Shown here one piece after another: positions 37,201-49,700 of a DNA stretch of 64,000 nucleotides (position 1 is the first letter of the stretch; every line of letters begins with the position of its first letter). Source of the stretch: Perca fluviatilis (lineage: Eukaryota; Chordata; Actinopteri; Perciformes; Percidae); assembly GCF_010015445.1 (NCBI RefSeq), contig NC_053118.1, positions 21,255,937 through 21,319,936 of the forward strand, written 5' to 3'. The notes below the pieces were generated by a model that saw only the letters and a program-made list of their open reading frames with translations, was not told the DNA's origin and ran no database searches. A program made the position numbers and the translations under genes.

Positions 37201-40200
37201 CGCCAGAGGAACAGATGGGCCCACACAGCAGTATCTGTGTATGCATGTGTGTACCTTCATACTTCATGCCTCCTTGAGCATGATCTGTTTATTTACATGT
37301 TTGGCATGGAAGTTATGTGGAAAACAGCTCATTTAAATCCGATTATCAACCACATAAAGTGTTTAGAACTTTTTGTGTTTAAACTCGATCAGATAAACCT
37401 CTCACAAAGACACACCTGCACACCCACACCTACACACAGTTAATACACACTAATGCACATTCCCACACACACACACGTACAGACCAAGCCGCCCACACGG
37501 AGGTGACTGTATGTTGGCTGCAGATAGTTTGCTGCCTGCAGTGAGCTCGGTTATGTGACATATGGCACAAACATGGTACATGTCACTGCAAACATACAAC
37601 CAGAAAAAGTCTGTGTTGTGCGACCATGGTCATGCTTTGCTCAGGTTTCACGTGGATATGAAAGCAGGTGGCAACTTTGCTACAAGGGCTGCGACTAATT
37701 ATTTTCAGAATTGATTAATCTGCAGACTATTTTCTTGGCCTATTTTGACCTATTTGTTTTTTGCCTATATAAGATCAGAAAAACACACACATTATAATGT
37801 CCCAGAGCTCATGGTGATGTCAAAGGTCTTGTTTTGTCTGATCAAATGTCCAACACAAAATATAAAATTTCCTATCATATTAATACAAGAAAATAATGCA
37901 CATTTTCACATTTGAAAAGGTCCCATGGCATGGAAATTTCACTTTATGAGGTTTTTTAACATTAATATGCGTTCCCCCAGCCTGCCTATGGTCCCCAATT
38001 GGCTTGAAATGGTGATAGGTGTAAACCGAGCCCTGGGTATCCTGCTCTGCCTTTGAGAAAATGAAAGCTCAGATGAGCTTTTCTGGAATCTTGCTCCTTA
38101 GGAGGTCATAACAAGCAAGGTTACCTCCCCTTTCTCTGCTTTGCCCACCAAGAGAATTTGGCCAACCCATGAGAGAGAGACATCATGGCTTTCAAACGAG
38201 AAAAGTGGCAGTTGGTCAAGGCCACATCCCCACCCTCCACCTTGCCCTCGCCTCACTACGGCCCACAGACACAGAAATGGCACATCCTAAGGAAAGCTCA
38301 TTGTGGGACTGGCTCTAGTGGCTGTAATTCTGCACCAAGGCTGAATTTCGGGAAAGAGACTTCAGATACAGTATTAGGGGACCACTAAGGTCTATATAAA
38401 AGCATCCAAAGAGCACCATGTCATAGGACCTTTAAACGATTATGATTATCAAAAAAGTTGCCATTTAATTTTGATTAATCGACTAATCATTACAATGTCA
38501 TTTGCTACAGTACCTGTGTGTGTTTCAGAGTGAACTGCCGCGTCACATACGCCAGGTTACACTCCTCAGAGTGACACTTCACGCGCATGTGCCCGTAATC
38601 CTTCACTTCCGGCGGATGCGGCCAGTACTGGTGGCACTTGGTCTGCAAGTGTATGACATCACAGACAAATTACATTACATCTGACATGAGTCATCAGTCA
38701 GGATACAATCTATTACTACTGCTACATCAGCTGCACTCTGCTCTCATTAAAATTGAACTGATATTCAACAGCGTCGTATGTTCCACCCGGCAGTCTGAGG
38801 AACAAAAGCAATTCATCAGGAGCAGAATGTGAACCGATTGTCAATGTGTGTGTACGTATGTGTGTGGGTGAGCGTGATCGCCAAGTGGAGAGAAACTCAG
38901 GGCACTTGATGAATATCAGGAAAATTATCAATTAATGAAAGCATCTGGTTACCAAGCAACAGCTGAAAGAGAGACTTCTTCATTCAACAAGACCTTCATA
39001 TCTCGCTGCCTCTGTCTCTGTGTGGATAGGTCTTCCTCTTCCAACCTTTAAATTAATTCTCTCATTGGAATCCAGTTCACACTTCACATTTCACCATTCT
39101 CTACACCATGAAACCCTGTAATTACTCACAGTCACAACTGTGCCGGTTTGTTTTTTTGTGTGCAAACATCACCGCTGAACCTTGTAATTACAGTAATCAT
39201 GTATCAAATAAAACACAAAACAGCATATAATAATATGCTAGTAGTGCTGCAGTAATCACTACGTTAATGCATCTGCAGATATTGAGCTGTGTAATTTCAA
39301 GTGTTTCCCTTTCTGTTCAGTCATTTCCATTCCTGTGTGAATGTGGCTGTACAGTATAAAATTATGAACGCATGTATACCCGTCCCCTCTCTGTCAGAGT
39401 TGTTAGCATGATGATGGTGTGTATCTGTTGCTCCCAAACAGTCTGCCAAAAGTGAGTGCAGGTCTGTGGCAATGGACCCTGACCCGCAACATAACGTAAA
39501 CATACACCAGACACTGGGGGCACCACCTATGAGACAGACAAATAAACACATACAGTGATACACACACACCACACAGAGGATGAGTTAACATTAGATGTGA
39601 CAGGGACAGCACACTCAATTTTACATTGGTGATGCGCACCTCAATGTGGCTGGCGTTAATGTAGTCCTCCTGTCCCTGGAGCACCACTCTGGTGGCATCA
39701 TCTGAAAGGAGAGCAGCGGGTGAGGGTCATAATAGAGCCGCCGACGCACCGCAGGCTCAACCAATTAAATTTCATGCAGGTGCTACAGCGGTGAGCTTCA
39801 TATCAAGGTTAGAAAGGTAGCACAGAGCAGTGGGTGGGTGGAAGGGCACCAGGTAGAGAAGAGACAAACGGCAGGAGACAGGCACACAGATAAGCAGAAC
39901 TTACAAGGTAAAACATCCTTATATCGATTCTTGTCCATGTTCTCAGGGAGCCGAGCACAGTTTAGTGAGAGACCAGGCTTTCTCCTGTATAAATTCTAGA
40001 AATTACAAGCATACAGACACACATATGATATGATATGATATGATATAATATATGTAAACACACAGAAACATACTCAAACAAAAACAAATTCCAGGGCAGT
40101 GACGGCATCTTTTTGTTAGATTGTCAGGATTCCAGGTGAAGATGAGAGCCAACATCTGTCCCAAAAACAGCACTTAAAAGGCTCATTGTGATCCAAAATA

Positions 40201-41484
40201 ACTGGGTGGGACAAACTAAATCCTGATTAAAATAAAGACATATTTTGGTCCAGCTTATGAATACATTTTAAAACACCTGTTTACTGTTTAGCTCCCACCG
40301 GTATTTTAAATACCTCAAAATGGAAACAGAGTGTGCCAGATTGTATTCCTCTCTCCAGCTGTCTCATCGACTCCTCCAGTGTCGTGACCCGCTCCAACTG
40401 GCCAGGTGACAGCTTGTCTCCCTGTGATTGGCTGGTGAGTGTGAGGGCGGAAGGCAACTGCAGCAGGGGTGCCACCCGGCCAGGACCTGGAATCCAAGGA
40501 CAGTTCAAGTCTGTGATAAATATTCATAGAAACATGACAGACAGTGTGCACACTTATATCACATGCTGCTTCAGCAGATCGGTCACACACACCCACCCAC
40601 CCACACCCACATACAGACCTTTACGTCTGATGAGCAAGGCCAGCTCTCTTGAGTGCGACTCTCTGCTGGCTCTTATGAACATGACAACCTGATCATGTGT
40701 GTGTTCAGAAATGTCTCGACCGTTGATGAGCACCAGCAGGTCTCCTTCTAAGAGTTTGGGCTCACATCGACCTGCCTACAAACAACACAGAGTCATTTAA
40801 AGGCTGACATCTCCTCACCATATGTCAATCTCATTTCAGTCTAGGGCTTAGCGCTAGACCCCACATATCAGCTTTATATCATTAGTTTATTATATATCGT
40901 ATCAGTGTAATGTTGGCAAATAACTAACAAGAAATCTCAGTAGAGAAATGACAAACTAGGTTTGAGGAACTTTAGAAACAGTGTCACCATTACATAGTTT
41001 GTCCACCAGAGAGCTGTCAGGTTGATTTTTCAACCGTAAAATGTCTCACTCAGGATTTATCTGGGTCACAATAACACAAATAAAAAAAAATCTAAAAGGA
41101 TCTGAGTCAATAGATTATGTTTAGGTTTTGTTTTTTTATTATTATTGGCCGATATATCGTTATCAGATTTTTAAACTACCAAATATCGAAATCTATATCA
41201 GCCTAAAAAATCCAATATTGGTCAGGCTATTATAACCTCTTTTAAATTTATTTTTATTATCGATTAATCTGTCTGAATTGACTAATCATCTGAAAATAGT
41301 GAAAAAAAAGTCCACAATTTCCAAAAGCCAAAGGTGATGTTCTAAAATAGTTTGTTTTGTCCGACCAACAGTCCAAAACCCAAAGTAAAATAAATCAAAA
41401 ATAATTAGATCACTATCATATTGGCATTTCTGCTTTGATAAATGAATAACACAATAATCGCTTATCAAAATAGTATCATAATGT

Positions 41485-41517
<33 letters not shown>

Positions 41518-44500
41518 CACATCTTTTTCTGGCGAGTGAATAATCATTTGATTGACTAATCCGTTATATCAATCCATATTGTGTTTGCATTTTATCATAA
41601 AAGTTATATTGACACCTCCTGGAGACACCAGGCAGTCAAACCACACACACATCTGAGTCGGCTCTTACCGGAGAGTCAGGTTTAACGTGGGATATGGCTA
41701 GAGGCATTTTCTGATCCACCCCACCCTAGGAGGAGTTGGGAAATTAAATGGCGCAAGAGTGGAGAAGTGACAACACAAACGTTACGTGTGCAAATACATT
41801 TACAAAAACATAAAACGTTGCCTTGTAAGAGAGACACACCACATAAAGAGTGTAAGAGAGAGACCCACTTTAACATTGAAGCCAAACTTGCCGTCATGAT
41901 CGGGGGCAATACATATCAGCATCAAGTCACCGTCGCCGAGTGCGCCCTGCATACACACAAATACTCAGAATCAATGGACACATGGGTGGATAAACAGTAA
42001 TACACTTATTTAGAGTTGATGATGAGATAACAGACCTTATTGTTGTGGTGTGAGCTGTGTTCATCTTCCTCCTCTCCTATACTGTCATCAATTTGCAACA
42101 AAGCATCATCTGTCCCCTGGCTATAAGAGCCAAAAATAAATTAAATAAAGAACAGATGACTTTCAGATGTGATAATAATACAATTTTGAATGCTCTCATA
42201 TCATAATATTTTTTTATCCTATGGTTAACGCAAATGCTTAAAACAAACCCAAGTTTGGGCTGCATGACTTATCTACAGTTTTTCTCAATTGCTTTGGCAC
42301 AATCGTCAAATGAGTAAACTTTATCAAACTATATGACTATTTATATGAACATTAGGTCAGTTGTTCACATGACTATAGTCATTTAGAATTGCTTTGGTAC
42401 AAAATACATTGAGTAAGCCTTACAGATCAAAATAGTTTGCATTCCTTTGCTATTTTATCATATTACTCTCAAATGCAACTATACACATGTTCATTGGGTA
42501 AATCCCTACATGCTAAATAGAGCAACCAACATTCACAAAACCTGTCACACATATATTAGATACATAATAGTTATGTTGTATTGTTGTAGGCCTAAGAGTT
42601 GAGAGATGGATATAGACTTAGGCTAGATGGGGGACAATTCAATTTCCTCACAATTTAGAGCAACCAATCGCAAATGCTGTCCAATTTAGCTGACAGGTGA
42701 AACTCATAACCAATTAATCTCAAACATATTTACTGTATACTGCAAGGGTAAGATGGAATTTTACAGCTGTGGAACATAGAGCATGCAGGAGACAGACAGG
42801 GGCAAGAGCCTGCCCATGCAAGAGGAAGGGGCATTAGAGTGTGGGGTGGTTTGGTGAGGGGGAGAGGAAGAGGGGGGCAGAGAGGACAAGGCAAAGGCAA
42901 GAGAAATATCAAATTAGATACAGGCAAAAATAAGGGACCATGTAATCAACCACGGCCTAAGTATGACAGAGGCTGGTCGGAGCGTGCAGCCTATTTTCTT
43001 TTTTCCTTGCACATATTGTACAGTAGTTCCTGATAATTTTGCTGTTGTATATAGTTTTTTTCTGTACATGCTTTCTTTATGTATTTGCAGTTGGCTGGTG
43101 TGTACATACAATGAGAAATGAAAATGTTGTTGAAAGTATAGTGTTTGCCATGGCTGATATCAATACTATTCAAATGCCTAAATATACAATGTTAGCAATT
43201 GGACAATATCACATAGTGGGTGACTATCACTTTCAGAGTACGCTGTCATTTGACATTGCATTTTGACCGTCTTGGATCAAGCAATGATCAGGAAACCTTG
43301 TGTTTTGATGACAATAATTTATTCATTGATTGAATTATTTACATTTGAAACAGGAGTTCATTCTTTTGAGTGAGTAATCACCTTTTGCAGGTCACAAAGA
43401 GTGGTGTGCGGAATGAAAACAAACATTATGTGTGTGTCTTATGTGTATGGTGTGAGGATTGTACTTAGAGTTTTGACAATTGTAAGTTGGTTTCAGTAAA
43501 TGTGCCAAATCGATTGAGAAAAACTGTAATTGCTTTTTTTAACCAATACTGCAATTTTGATTAATATTGCAATTGTTTTCTATAAATTAAAGCACAGGCC
43601 TATCTGGTGTTCTACACAGTATTAATTATGATAACTTTGTACCAGTTACACATATTAAACCATCTCTCCCACCAGCCAGATACCAAAATAATACAGAGTG
43701 GTGCTTCTTCTCTCAAAAAAAATAATCTTTGGCCAAGGCTAACTAGTGTAGAAAAGCAAAAACCTAATTAAGCAGACAACAACTGGAAGTTGTTTTAAAT
43801 GGTTTGGCCAACTCACAGAATTTACATTAACTAGCTAAATCTGGCTGTAAATTAAGTCACAGCTTCTTTGATTCAAACATTGCACTAAATCCAATTGAAA
43901 TGTTGATATAAAATGATTAAACTTTTAGCCCTAACATGCATCATGCCAGCAAAGCCCACTGAATTGAGAGAGATTATAAGTGTGTAGACAGATACACATT
44001 TCTTCTGTAACTGATACTTACTGATGAGGTGAAGCGTCTCCCTCGCTGTCCTTGCTGCTCAAAGACGCCCTGTATGTGTAGAAAACATCCTCCCCCTCTG
44101 ACATGTCTTTCAGGTCATTGGTCAGCTCAACTGAGGATGGGCGAGGTTTACGGATGCCGTGGCGAACTCGAGGACTTCGCCTGCCGGAGAGACAAACCAG
44201 CAGAACCAGGAGAGTATAAGATTTGATCAAATGACACAATATGATAACATATAGTTGTGGTTGATCTGCAGGACGTACCAGTTGGGGGTGTTTGGGGGCG
44301 ATCTAGAGGGCAGACTCTTGGTCTCCAGATAATCTGATGAAATCGACCTCTGCAGGACTGGGTTCCACACCATCCCTCCCACCACACGCTGGCACACTGG
44401 ACCACTGCAAATTAGGAGGGAAAAGAATGAAAATGTTCAGTGTTTATGACGAGAGTGTAAATATGAATATACATGTTACAGGTGCAGGCTCACCTCTCAG

Positions 44501-47500
44501 TTTTACTGTTGCCGAGGCCCAGGTGTTGGGTTATCAGCTTTTTGTAGGACTGAACTGTGCTGTTGTTGTGTTTGGGGCTCCTGGCAATCCGGTTGGAGCA
44601 GAAGAAGGAGTGATGATCCACACAGGACCTCCACAGGTTCTTACAGGTCTTGGGACAGGGCAGAACTAGAGACACCTCACAATCCTGGGTCTCCCCCTGC
44701 AACATACAGAGTTTTTTGTTATGCTTTATAATGCTGGAGTTCTTTGCCACCTCCAATATTCAAGGACACATCTCCAACTTAAGCTGCTCAGGTTGCATTT
44801 GTTGCCGGCAATAAAATAACTGCCTCCTGTCAAATGATTTATTACTTGTCCCACACATAAACACACACAAACAACCTGCCTGTCCCACACATAAACACAC
44901 ACAAACAACCTGCCAAAAGTGTGGATATGAATCATTCAATATATTCACGTCTCTGTAGACCATGTAGTAGTCAAGCTTGTGAAGTGTATAAATTCTTATG
45001 TCCTAATAGTTACAGTTAATTATAAAAGCAATCAAATAAATTGTGCTAACTCCAAACTTTCAATGGATGGAAGTGTGTAGGAAACAATTAAAAGCAGTAA
45101 TTTGTTCAGAGCAGAGCTTTAAACTATTAAGAAAAATAAATGCTAGAGGGACTTACATGTTTACGTTTCAGATGTATAAGAAAGCGTTTCCTCTTAAATG
45201 AAATCTTGATGATGTTCCCCCTACAAGTGAAGAACGCAACTGATTAAAGGAAAAGATGAAAATACAGGAATAAGACCGTAAAATTAGCATCATTGTCACT
45301 CACCAGGGAAAGAAACTGGAGCAAATCATATTACAGAATACTGCAACACCACTAGAGGCCAAACCCACCATCAGAGGGGCATCATTAGTGTCCTGAGAGA
45401 CAGAAAGATGAGGGAATGACAAAAAGTGTCAAAAATGAGAGGAATAAAGAGGATGCAGAGGAAGTTAAACTAGAAGATGAGGTATTAGGTGGATGTTTAA
45501 GCGAGGGAATCACTCTACCATGGCAGCATGCAGCTCCACTCCATACAACTCCAGTGTCCGTGCTGTGTTTAGGAAACAAAGCTCTGCCTCGCTTTGCTTC
45601 AGCCCCCTTGGGAACACACAGAGTCACATACAACACCAGGAACCAACTGCACAACAAACTGGTTGTTTGTCAGTGGCAACTAGATGTAATAAAACAGTCT
45701 GAATTACTTGTGCTGTGGATGCAGATCCTCCACTTTAGACTGGAAGTCTTCATCCTGCTCAGGAATAAAGTGGCACTTGGAGAGATAACCGGGGAGTCGA
45801 GACGGACAGCGATCCCCCATCTCCGCTGCGAGTGATGGAAAGAGACACTGAGCATCCACACATCCACAAATTCACACACTGACATCTGGGATACTGTAGG
45901 AGAGCTGCTGCTTATTGAGAGCATCCTCAACAAAACTAATTACTCACTCGGTTATTATTAAGTCATTAATCATAGTAGAGAGATGGTACTTACATTGCAC
46001 GGCGTAAGAGGCCAACACTACAGCTGCACTCAGGGGGCACTGCAACCTGCAATCACACTCCATGATTACACATTACACAGCTACCTACACAACACAAACA
46101 CTGTGCACAGGGGGGATGGGCGGTTGTGTTTGTGTGTTACTAACCGTCCTTCTCTAATGTCACTCCTGATCTGGAGGAAGTACAGGTGCCTGCAGGGACG
46201 AGACAAGAGGAACTTTACTGACCAACGCCTTCATTTGTATCGATAATCCCAGCAAAAAAGGACCTTCCTGAGTCATACAACTTCTCCAGATCAATATCTA
46301 GTGATATATGACTGCTACGCGAGAGGCACATATACTAACCTTGTCTGTTCATGCTGCAGAGAGTTAGGATCAGAGATGAAGAATCGTACTCTGAAGTTCA
46401 GATAAAAGGGAGATGCAAGACCTGCAGAGAAAAGGCATTTATCTATAGTCACTAAGTCACCTCAATCCTCCTCTCTCCTACACCTACTATCTATAAATGT
46501 ATTTTTAAAGAAACATTTAAAAAAAAGTATTTGTCTACAGCAGTAATGTAAAAGGTAAAGAAGGTAAATTATCTGGAGCCAGAACAAGGAAGAAACCTTT
46601 TATCTGCTTCTTCAAGGGTTTCTCAGGCTCCAACCATCTCTGAGAAAAAAAAGAAATTCATTAAGTATAATGGCTAACTGGGGCTAAAAAAAACATTTAT
46701 GTAAGCATACCCCGTGGTTATCATTGTCTAAACAGCAATCAGAGAGAGCAATACATTACAATCCCAGCCCAAATGTGCAGCAGATGAACAGTGAGCTCAC
46801 AGGAGAGTGTGTGTTGGCCGTGATTGAGGCGATGGCTGTGCTGGATTCTCTGATCTGCAGACTGAAGAGCTGCCTCTCCTGCAGGCCCAGGTGGTCGCAT
46901 ACTTGGTCCAACAGAACCACACCTTCATCCTGCTTCTGAAAGATGCAAACATCAAACAAACATTAATATCAGCCAAAACTTTGAGTGACATTAAGCGGTT
47001 GCTTATTTGTACATGTAAATATACTGTGCCATATGTTGCAGTAGTGCCTAACCTATAGATAGGGATAATTATTTTGGTTTTAAAAAAATCTGTGACTTTC
47101 TCTGTGGTTATTTTAAAAATAAAAATTGGTTGTAAATCAAATAAAAATAATTAATAATGCATATATCCAGGTGAGAATAAGATTTCCATCTGCATCACAA
47201 CACTCTGTACTTTAACTATTAATCACTCTGAGGGATAACATCCAACTCATCTGCATTATCCTCCCACATTTTGTTACCGGAAGCACATTCACATCACCTG
47301 AGGACCACGTTTACTGTAAACTGCGGCAAACCGTGAGTTTTTGCAGCAAGAAACACATTTTTAATGAGTGTGGACACAACATCCAGGTGAATATCGGTTT
47401 AAATGGGCCATGCCTTCCACAAATATGAAAAAAAAAACAGAAACACAGGAGTCTTAATAAGGAGAGTAATTGAGAGCTTAATATTGGAAACAGCCGCAGC

Positions 47501-47840
47501 GCTCTCCCTGCTCTTCCACTGTTCACATAACGATGCTGCACAGCTGCTGTCTTAGAAAGCAAGATTTGTGCTTGCCTTTCTGCATGTGTGTGTACGCTTG
47601 TCAGTTTGTGTGAGTGTACCGCTGTCAGGCTGCGTACAAAAGGATATGCTGATGATATAAAAGGTTCCTAAGTGTGATAAGCTCTGTAAGCTGCAGGAGG
47701 TAAGTGTGTCCTTCACACCAAGGTCAAAGTGTTAAATAAGAGATGTGGATCAACAGGAATATGAAAGATAGTCACTGTATCATGCACGGACAATATGATC
47801 ATTAGCAGAGACAGATATGATCTCCTTAACTACAGACAGG

Positions 47841-47912
<72 letters not shown>

Positions 47913-48011
47913 AGTGAGTGAGAGTGAGGGGGTGGTACGCACGCTGACTCTGAAGGTCTCGATAGTGCTGTCCAGCAGCTGAACTAGGCAGAGCAGGTCC
48001 GGTTTTGGCAT
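34296..48011 (-). CDS. ptpn3: Protein tyrosine phosphatase non-receptor type 3 (FERM-PDZ-PTP), catalytic exon interrupted
   Basis: Cytoskeleton-associated tyrosine phosphatase (PTPH1). Inferred exons, 5' to 3': 47943-48011, 46801-46935, 46597-46639, 46340-46421, 46145-46189, 45994-46046, 45708-45825, 45519-45606, 45304-45392, 45157-45220, 44494-44696, 44279-44404, 44022-44180, 42036-42120, 41869-41946, 41669-41725, 40619-40775, 40314-40486, 39905-39995, 39640-39701, 39380-39526, 38514-38642, 36722-36867, about 36558-36618, 34296-34370. FERM covers about residues 1-290, PDZ 462-551 ([31 protein letters not shown]) and PTP from about 570 ([29 protein letters not shown]). [11 protein letters not shown] and [11 protein letters not shown] favour PTPN3 over PTPN4. 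After the P-loop the frame runs into a poly-C/G tract, so the segment matching human YPLDIVRKMRDQRAMMVQT is missing. The final exon ([15 protein letters not shown]) is present. The true start and first exon are unresolved; ATG at 48011 is the first in-frame candidate. Confidence 0.9.
34495..35045. other. CpG-dense block of unknown origin in the last ptpn3 intron
   Basis: About 550 bp at roughly 50% GC with CpG about as frequent as, or above, chance (roughly 45 by eye). Flanking fish DNA is AT-rich and CpG-poor. No long ORF: the best minus-strand frame is about 91 codons with no family match, and a second minus frame near 34510-34680 is open except for one stop. It could be an orphan CpG island, an old element end or foreign sequence. 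Confidence 0.5.
35933..36154 (+). mobile_element. tRNA-derived SINE with 14-bp target-site duplication
   Basis: The body spans 35947-36140. It has an A-box-like CTAGCTCACCCAGTAAG and a perfect B-box GGGTTCGAATCC (36014-36025), then a C/T-rich body and a poly-A tail (36128-36144). The 14-bp AAAAGCTTTAACTC occurs at 35933-35946 and again at 36141-36154. This marks a complete insertion made by LINE-type retrotransposition. Confidence 0.92.
36451..36557. repeat. Interrupted poly-C/poly-T tract inside the ptpn3 catalytic exon
   Basis: Runs of 10-30 C alternate with short T runs and CCTCTTCCCTC-like pieces. In ptpn3 sense this is poly-G, directly after codons for [10 protein letters not shown], where other PTPN3 proteins continue for about 30 residues. 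It may be an assembly or sequencing artefact replacing real exon sequence, or a genuine expansion. Confidence 0.75.
37683..38510. repeat. Old dispersed repeat split by a younger inverted-repeat element
   Basis: The left part (37683-37915) has GGGCTGCGACTAATTATTTT, and the right part (38434-38500) has TTTTGATTAATCGACTAATC. These are the ends of a common fish repeat rich in GATTAATC motifs. The 37916-38433 element lies between them. Diverged relatives appear near 3180-3480, 17080-17240, 30960-31250, 41090-41580 and 50025-50290. Confidence 0.55.
37916..38433. mobile_element. Non-autonomous DNA element with 18-bp terminal inverted repeats
   Basis: The left end AAAGGTCCCATGGCATGG (37916-37933) matches the reverse complement of the right end (38416-38433) at 16 of 18 positions. 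The 518-bp interior has no transposase. The short open frame at 38185-38388 is not conserved with anything I recognise. No clear target-site duplication. Confidence 0.75.
42274..43528. mobile_element. Degenerate Tc1/mariner-like transposon in ptpn3 intron
   Basis: The 26-bp terminal inverted repeats (42276-42301 and 43501-43526) match at 24 of 26 positions. They start CAGTTTTTCTCAAT and are flanked on both sides by TA, as expected for TA-target transposons. Near 42936-42996 the + strand encodes [18 protein letters not shown], which resembles the helix-turn-helix part of a fish transposase family. It is preceded by a Gly/Arg-rich stretch. The rest of the transposase frame is missing, so the element is dead and internally deleted. 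Confidence 0.8.
44847..44914. repeat. Perfect 34-bp tandem duplication
   Basis: The unit at 44847-44880, starting TGTCCCACACATAAAC, is repeated without change at 44881-44914. It is intronic, between the ptpn3 exons at 45157-45220 and 44494-44696. Confidence 0.95.
47845..47910 (-). repeat. (TG)n microsatellite downstream of the ptpn3 first coding donor
   Basis: (CA)n in the transcript, beginning about 32 bases past the donor of exon 47943-48011. Confidence 0.85.
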
Positions 48012-48254
48012 GTCTGTTACCTCGGTAACACTGCCTCCCTCTCAAGACAAACACCCTGCCCTCAGCTCGTCACTGAGTGGGGACCTGGAAACACATATAC
48101 AAGCATACACAAACCACAAAAACAGTGTCAGATGTTTCTAGACTGTCTTCTAATGAAAGCACCTCCCTGAGGATGACATTGTGTTGTGAGTAATATATGT
48201 GCTGGATGGAACATCGGGCTGCAGTGAGTAATGCAGCGTGAATGCAAAGGAGTG

Positions 48255-48257
<3 letters not shown>

Positions 48258-48319
<62 letters not shown>
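48258..48319 (-). repeat. (TG)n microsatellite upstream of ptpn3 coding exon 1
   Basis: Uninterrupted TG repeat in the presumed 5' intron of ptpn3. The 48012-49490 interval otherwise shows no recognisable exon; the missing N-terminal exon may lie here or further upstream. Confidence 0.8.
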
Positions 48320-48321
<2 letters not shown>

Positions 48322-49489
48322 TTGTGTAATTCCTTATTATTTGGCCTGGGTCTGAACATGTCCCTTCCCTCTCCCTGCTGCTCTCCCTCTGCATCTCTCC
48401 GCCTTTGGCAGGCAGCTGAATGATAAGAATGTTAAACATTTTCAGAGTTGAACACGCCTATCTACACTAGACTACGACTGATCTCAGACCAGCCACTGGG
48501 AGCACACAGCAGGAATACAAACACACACATACATGCACTGCTAATGCATGCTTAAAGCCAATATCTTACCCCAGCTTGGAGAATATCTATATTTGTGACA
48601 CAAAAAATACTTATGCAAACCATAACACAACTGAGCTGATAAAATATGAGTCAGGTGGCATTAAAGCTGAACTTTCGGAAACTAAATTAGTCCCCTGTGT
48701 GCGTGTGTGTGTGTGTTAATATATGCATGCAAATATATGTACGTACATGTGTCCGGTCTTCGTTTCCAGGTGAACAATTAATGGCCCAGGCCGGCCTGTC
48801 TCACACTGATTCTGAAAGGACACAGTGTTTGAGTTAATGTTTGAACACAGTGACACACTCTGAATATATTGAAACAGAGCTGGTCCTAGTTTGGTGACTT
48901 GTTTTCCATAATAATACCCTCTCACAGACAGGCCTCTAATGAATTTACAAGTAAATGCTACATTTAAAAGCAGATTCATCATGTTGTTTGACACTGGGGG
49001 TTTTGCATCTTGCATCTATTTTTGATATGTTCAGAGTTGTGCCCACATGACCACAGATGAGGAAATAAAATAGAGTTATTGTGATTCTTTTAACACATAC
49101 TTTCTGCCAAATATTTATCTTTACAAGTTAAAAGTGTACCTTGTAGGACATAAGAACACCTAGCATTGATGGCCTCTACTGCTTCACAAAACATACCAAT
49201 GAAAAAACAGGGCCTATCTCACAGGGCCTATATTTATGTTGTCCGACTGTCCCAGTTTGTCGATAATGAACACTGCTGTGTGACCTCGCTGTACTTTGAA
49301 CCACTGCGCCATGAAGAACCTGTTGACAACCTGAAGTTTTCTACAGCTACACCCAAAAGGTGACACACTTCAATGTTCCTCCAACCACGGCAGTCCTCGT
49401 AACTACAACTTTGCCAAGTGACTGTTTTTTGGGAAGAGATAGTTAAATGACCAAAAAAACCTACGTGTACCTCAGTCGTCCCGCTTCAA

Positions 49490-49700
49490 AGACGGATCAT
49501 ATTCCTCAGACTGTCCGCTGTGAAAGCCTCGGGACGGGGCGCCGTCGGAAGAGCCAGGTATAGTAAGGTAAATATCCGGGATAAGTTTCTCATCCCTGGC
49601 TGCGCTGAGACTCCGCGCGGCCCCGCCCCTTCGCCGCGCGCGCTCCCGGTGGGATGCGCGCTCTAGGGGGCGGGCGCGCAAAGCATACAGTAAAGGGTAA
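49490..49700 (-). promoter_or_regulatory. CpG-rich probable ptpn3 promoter / 5' exon
   Basis: A sharp GC- and CpG-rich island (GCCCCGCCCC, GGGGGCGGGCGCGC) lies in AT-rich DNA about 1.5 kb upstream of the first coding ATG. GC-box (Sp1-like) motifs are present. An 81-codon minus-strand frame here has no family match and is probably UTR. Position and orientation suggest the ptpn3 promoter. Confidence 0.6.

Noticed and set aside
45416..45835. 139-codon plus-strand frame over ptpn3 FERM exons
   Set aside because: It is antisense to well-supported ptpn3 exons and has no family match.
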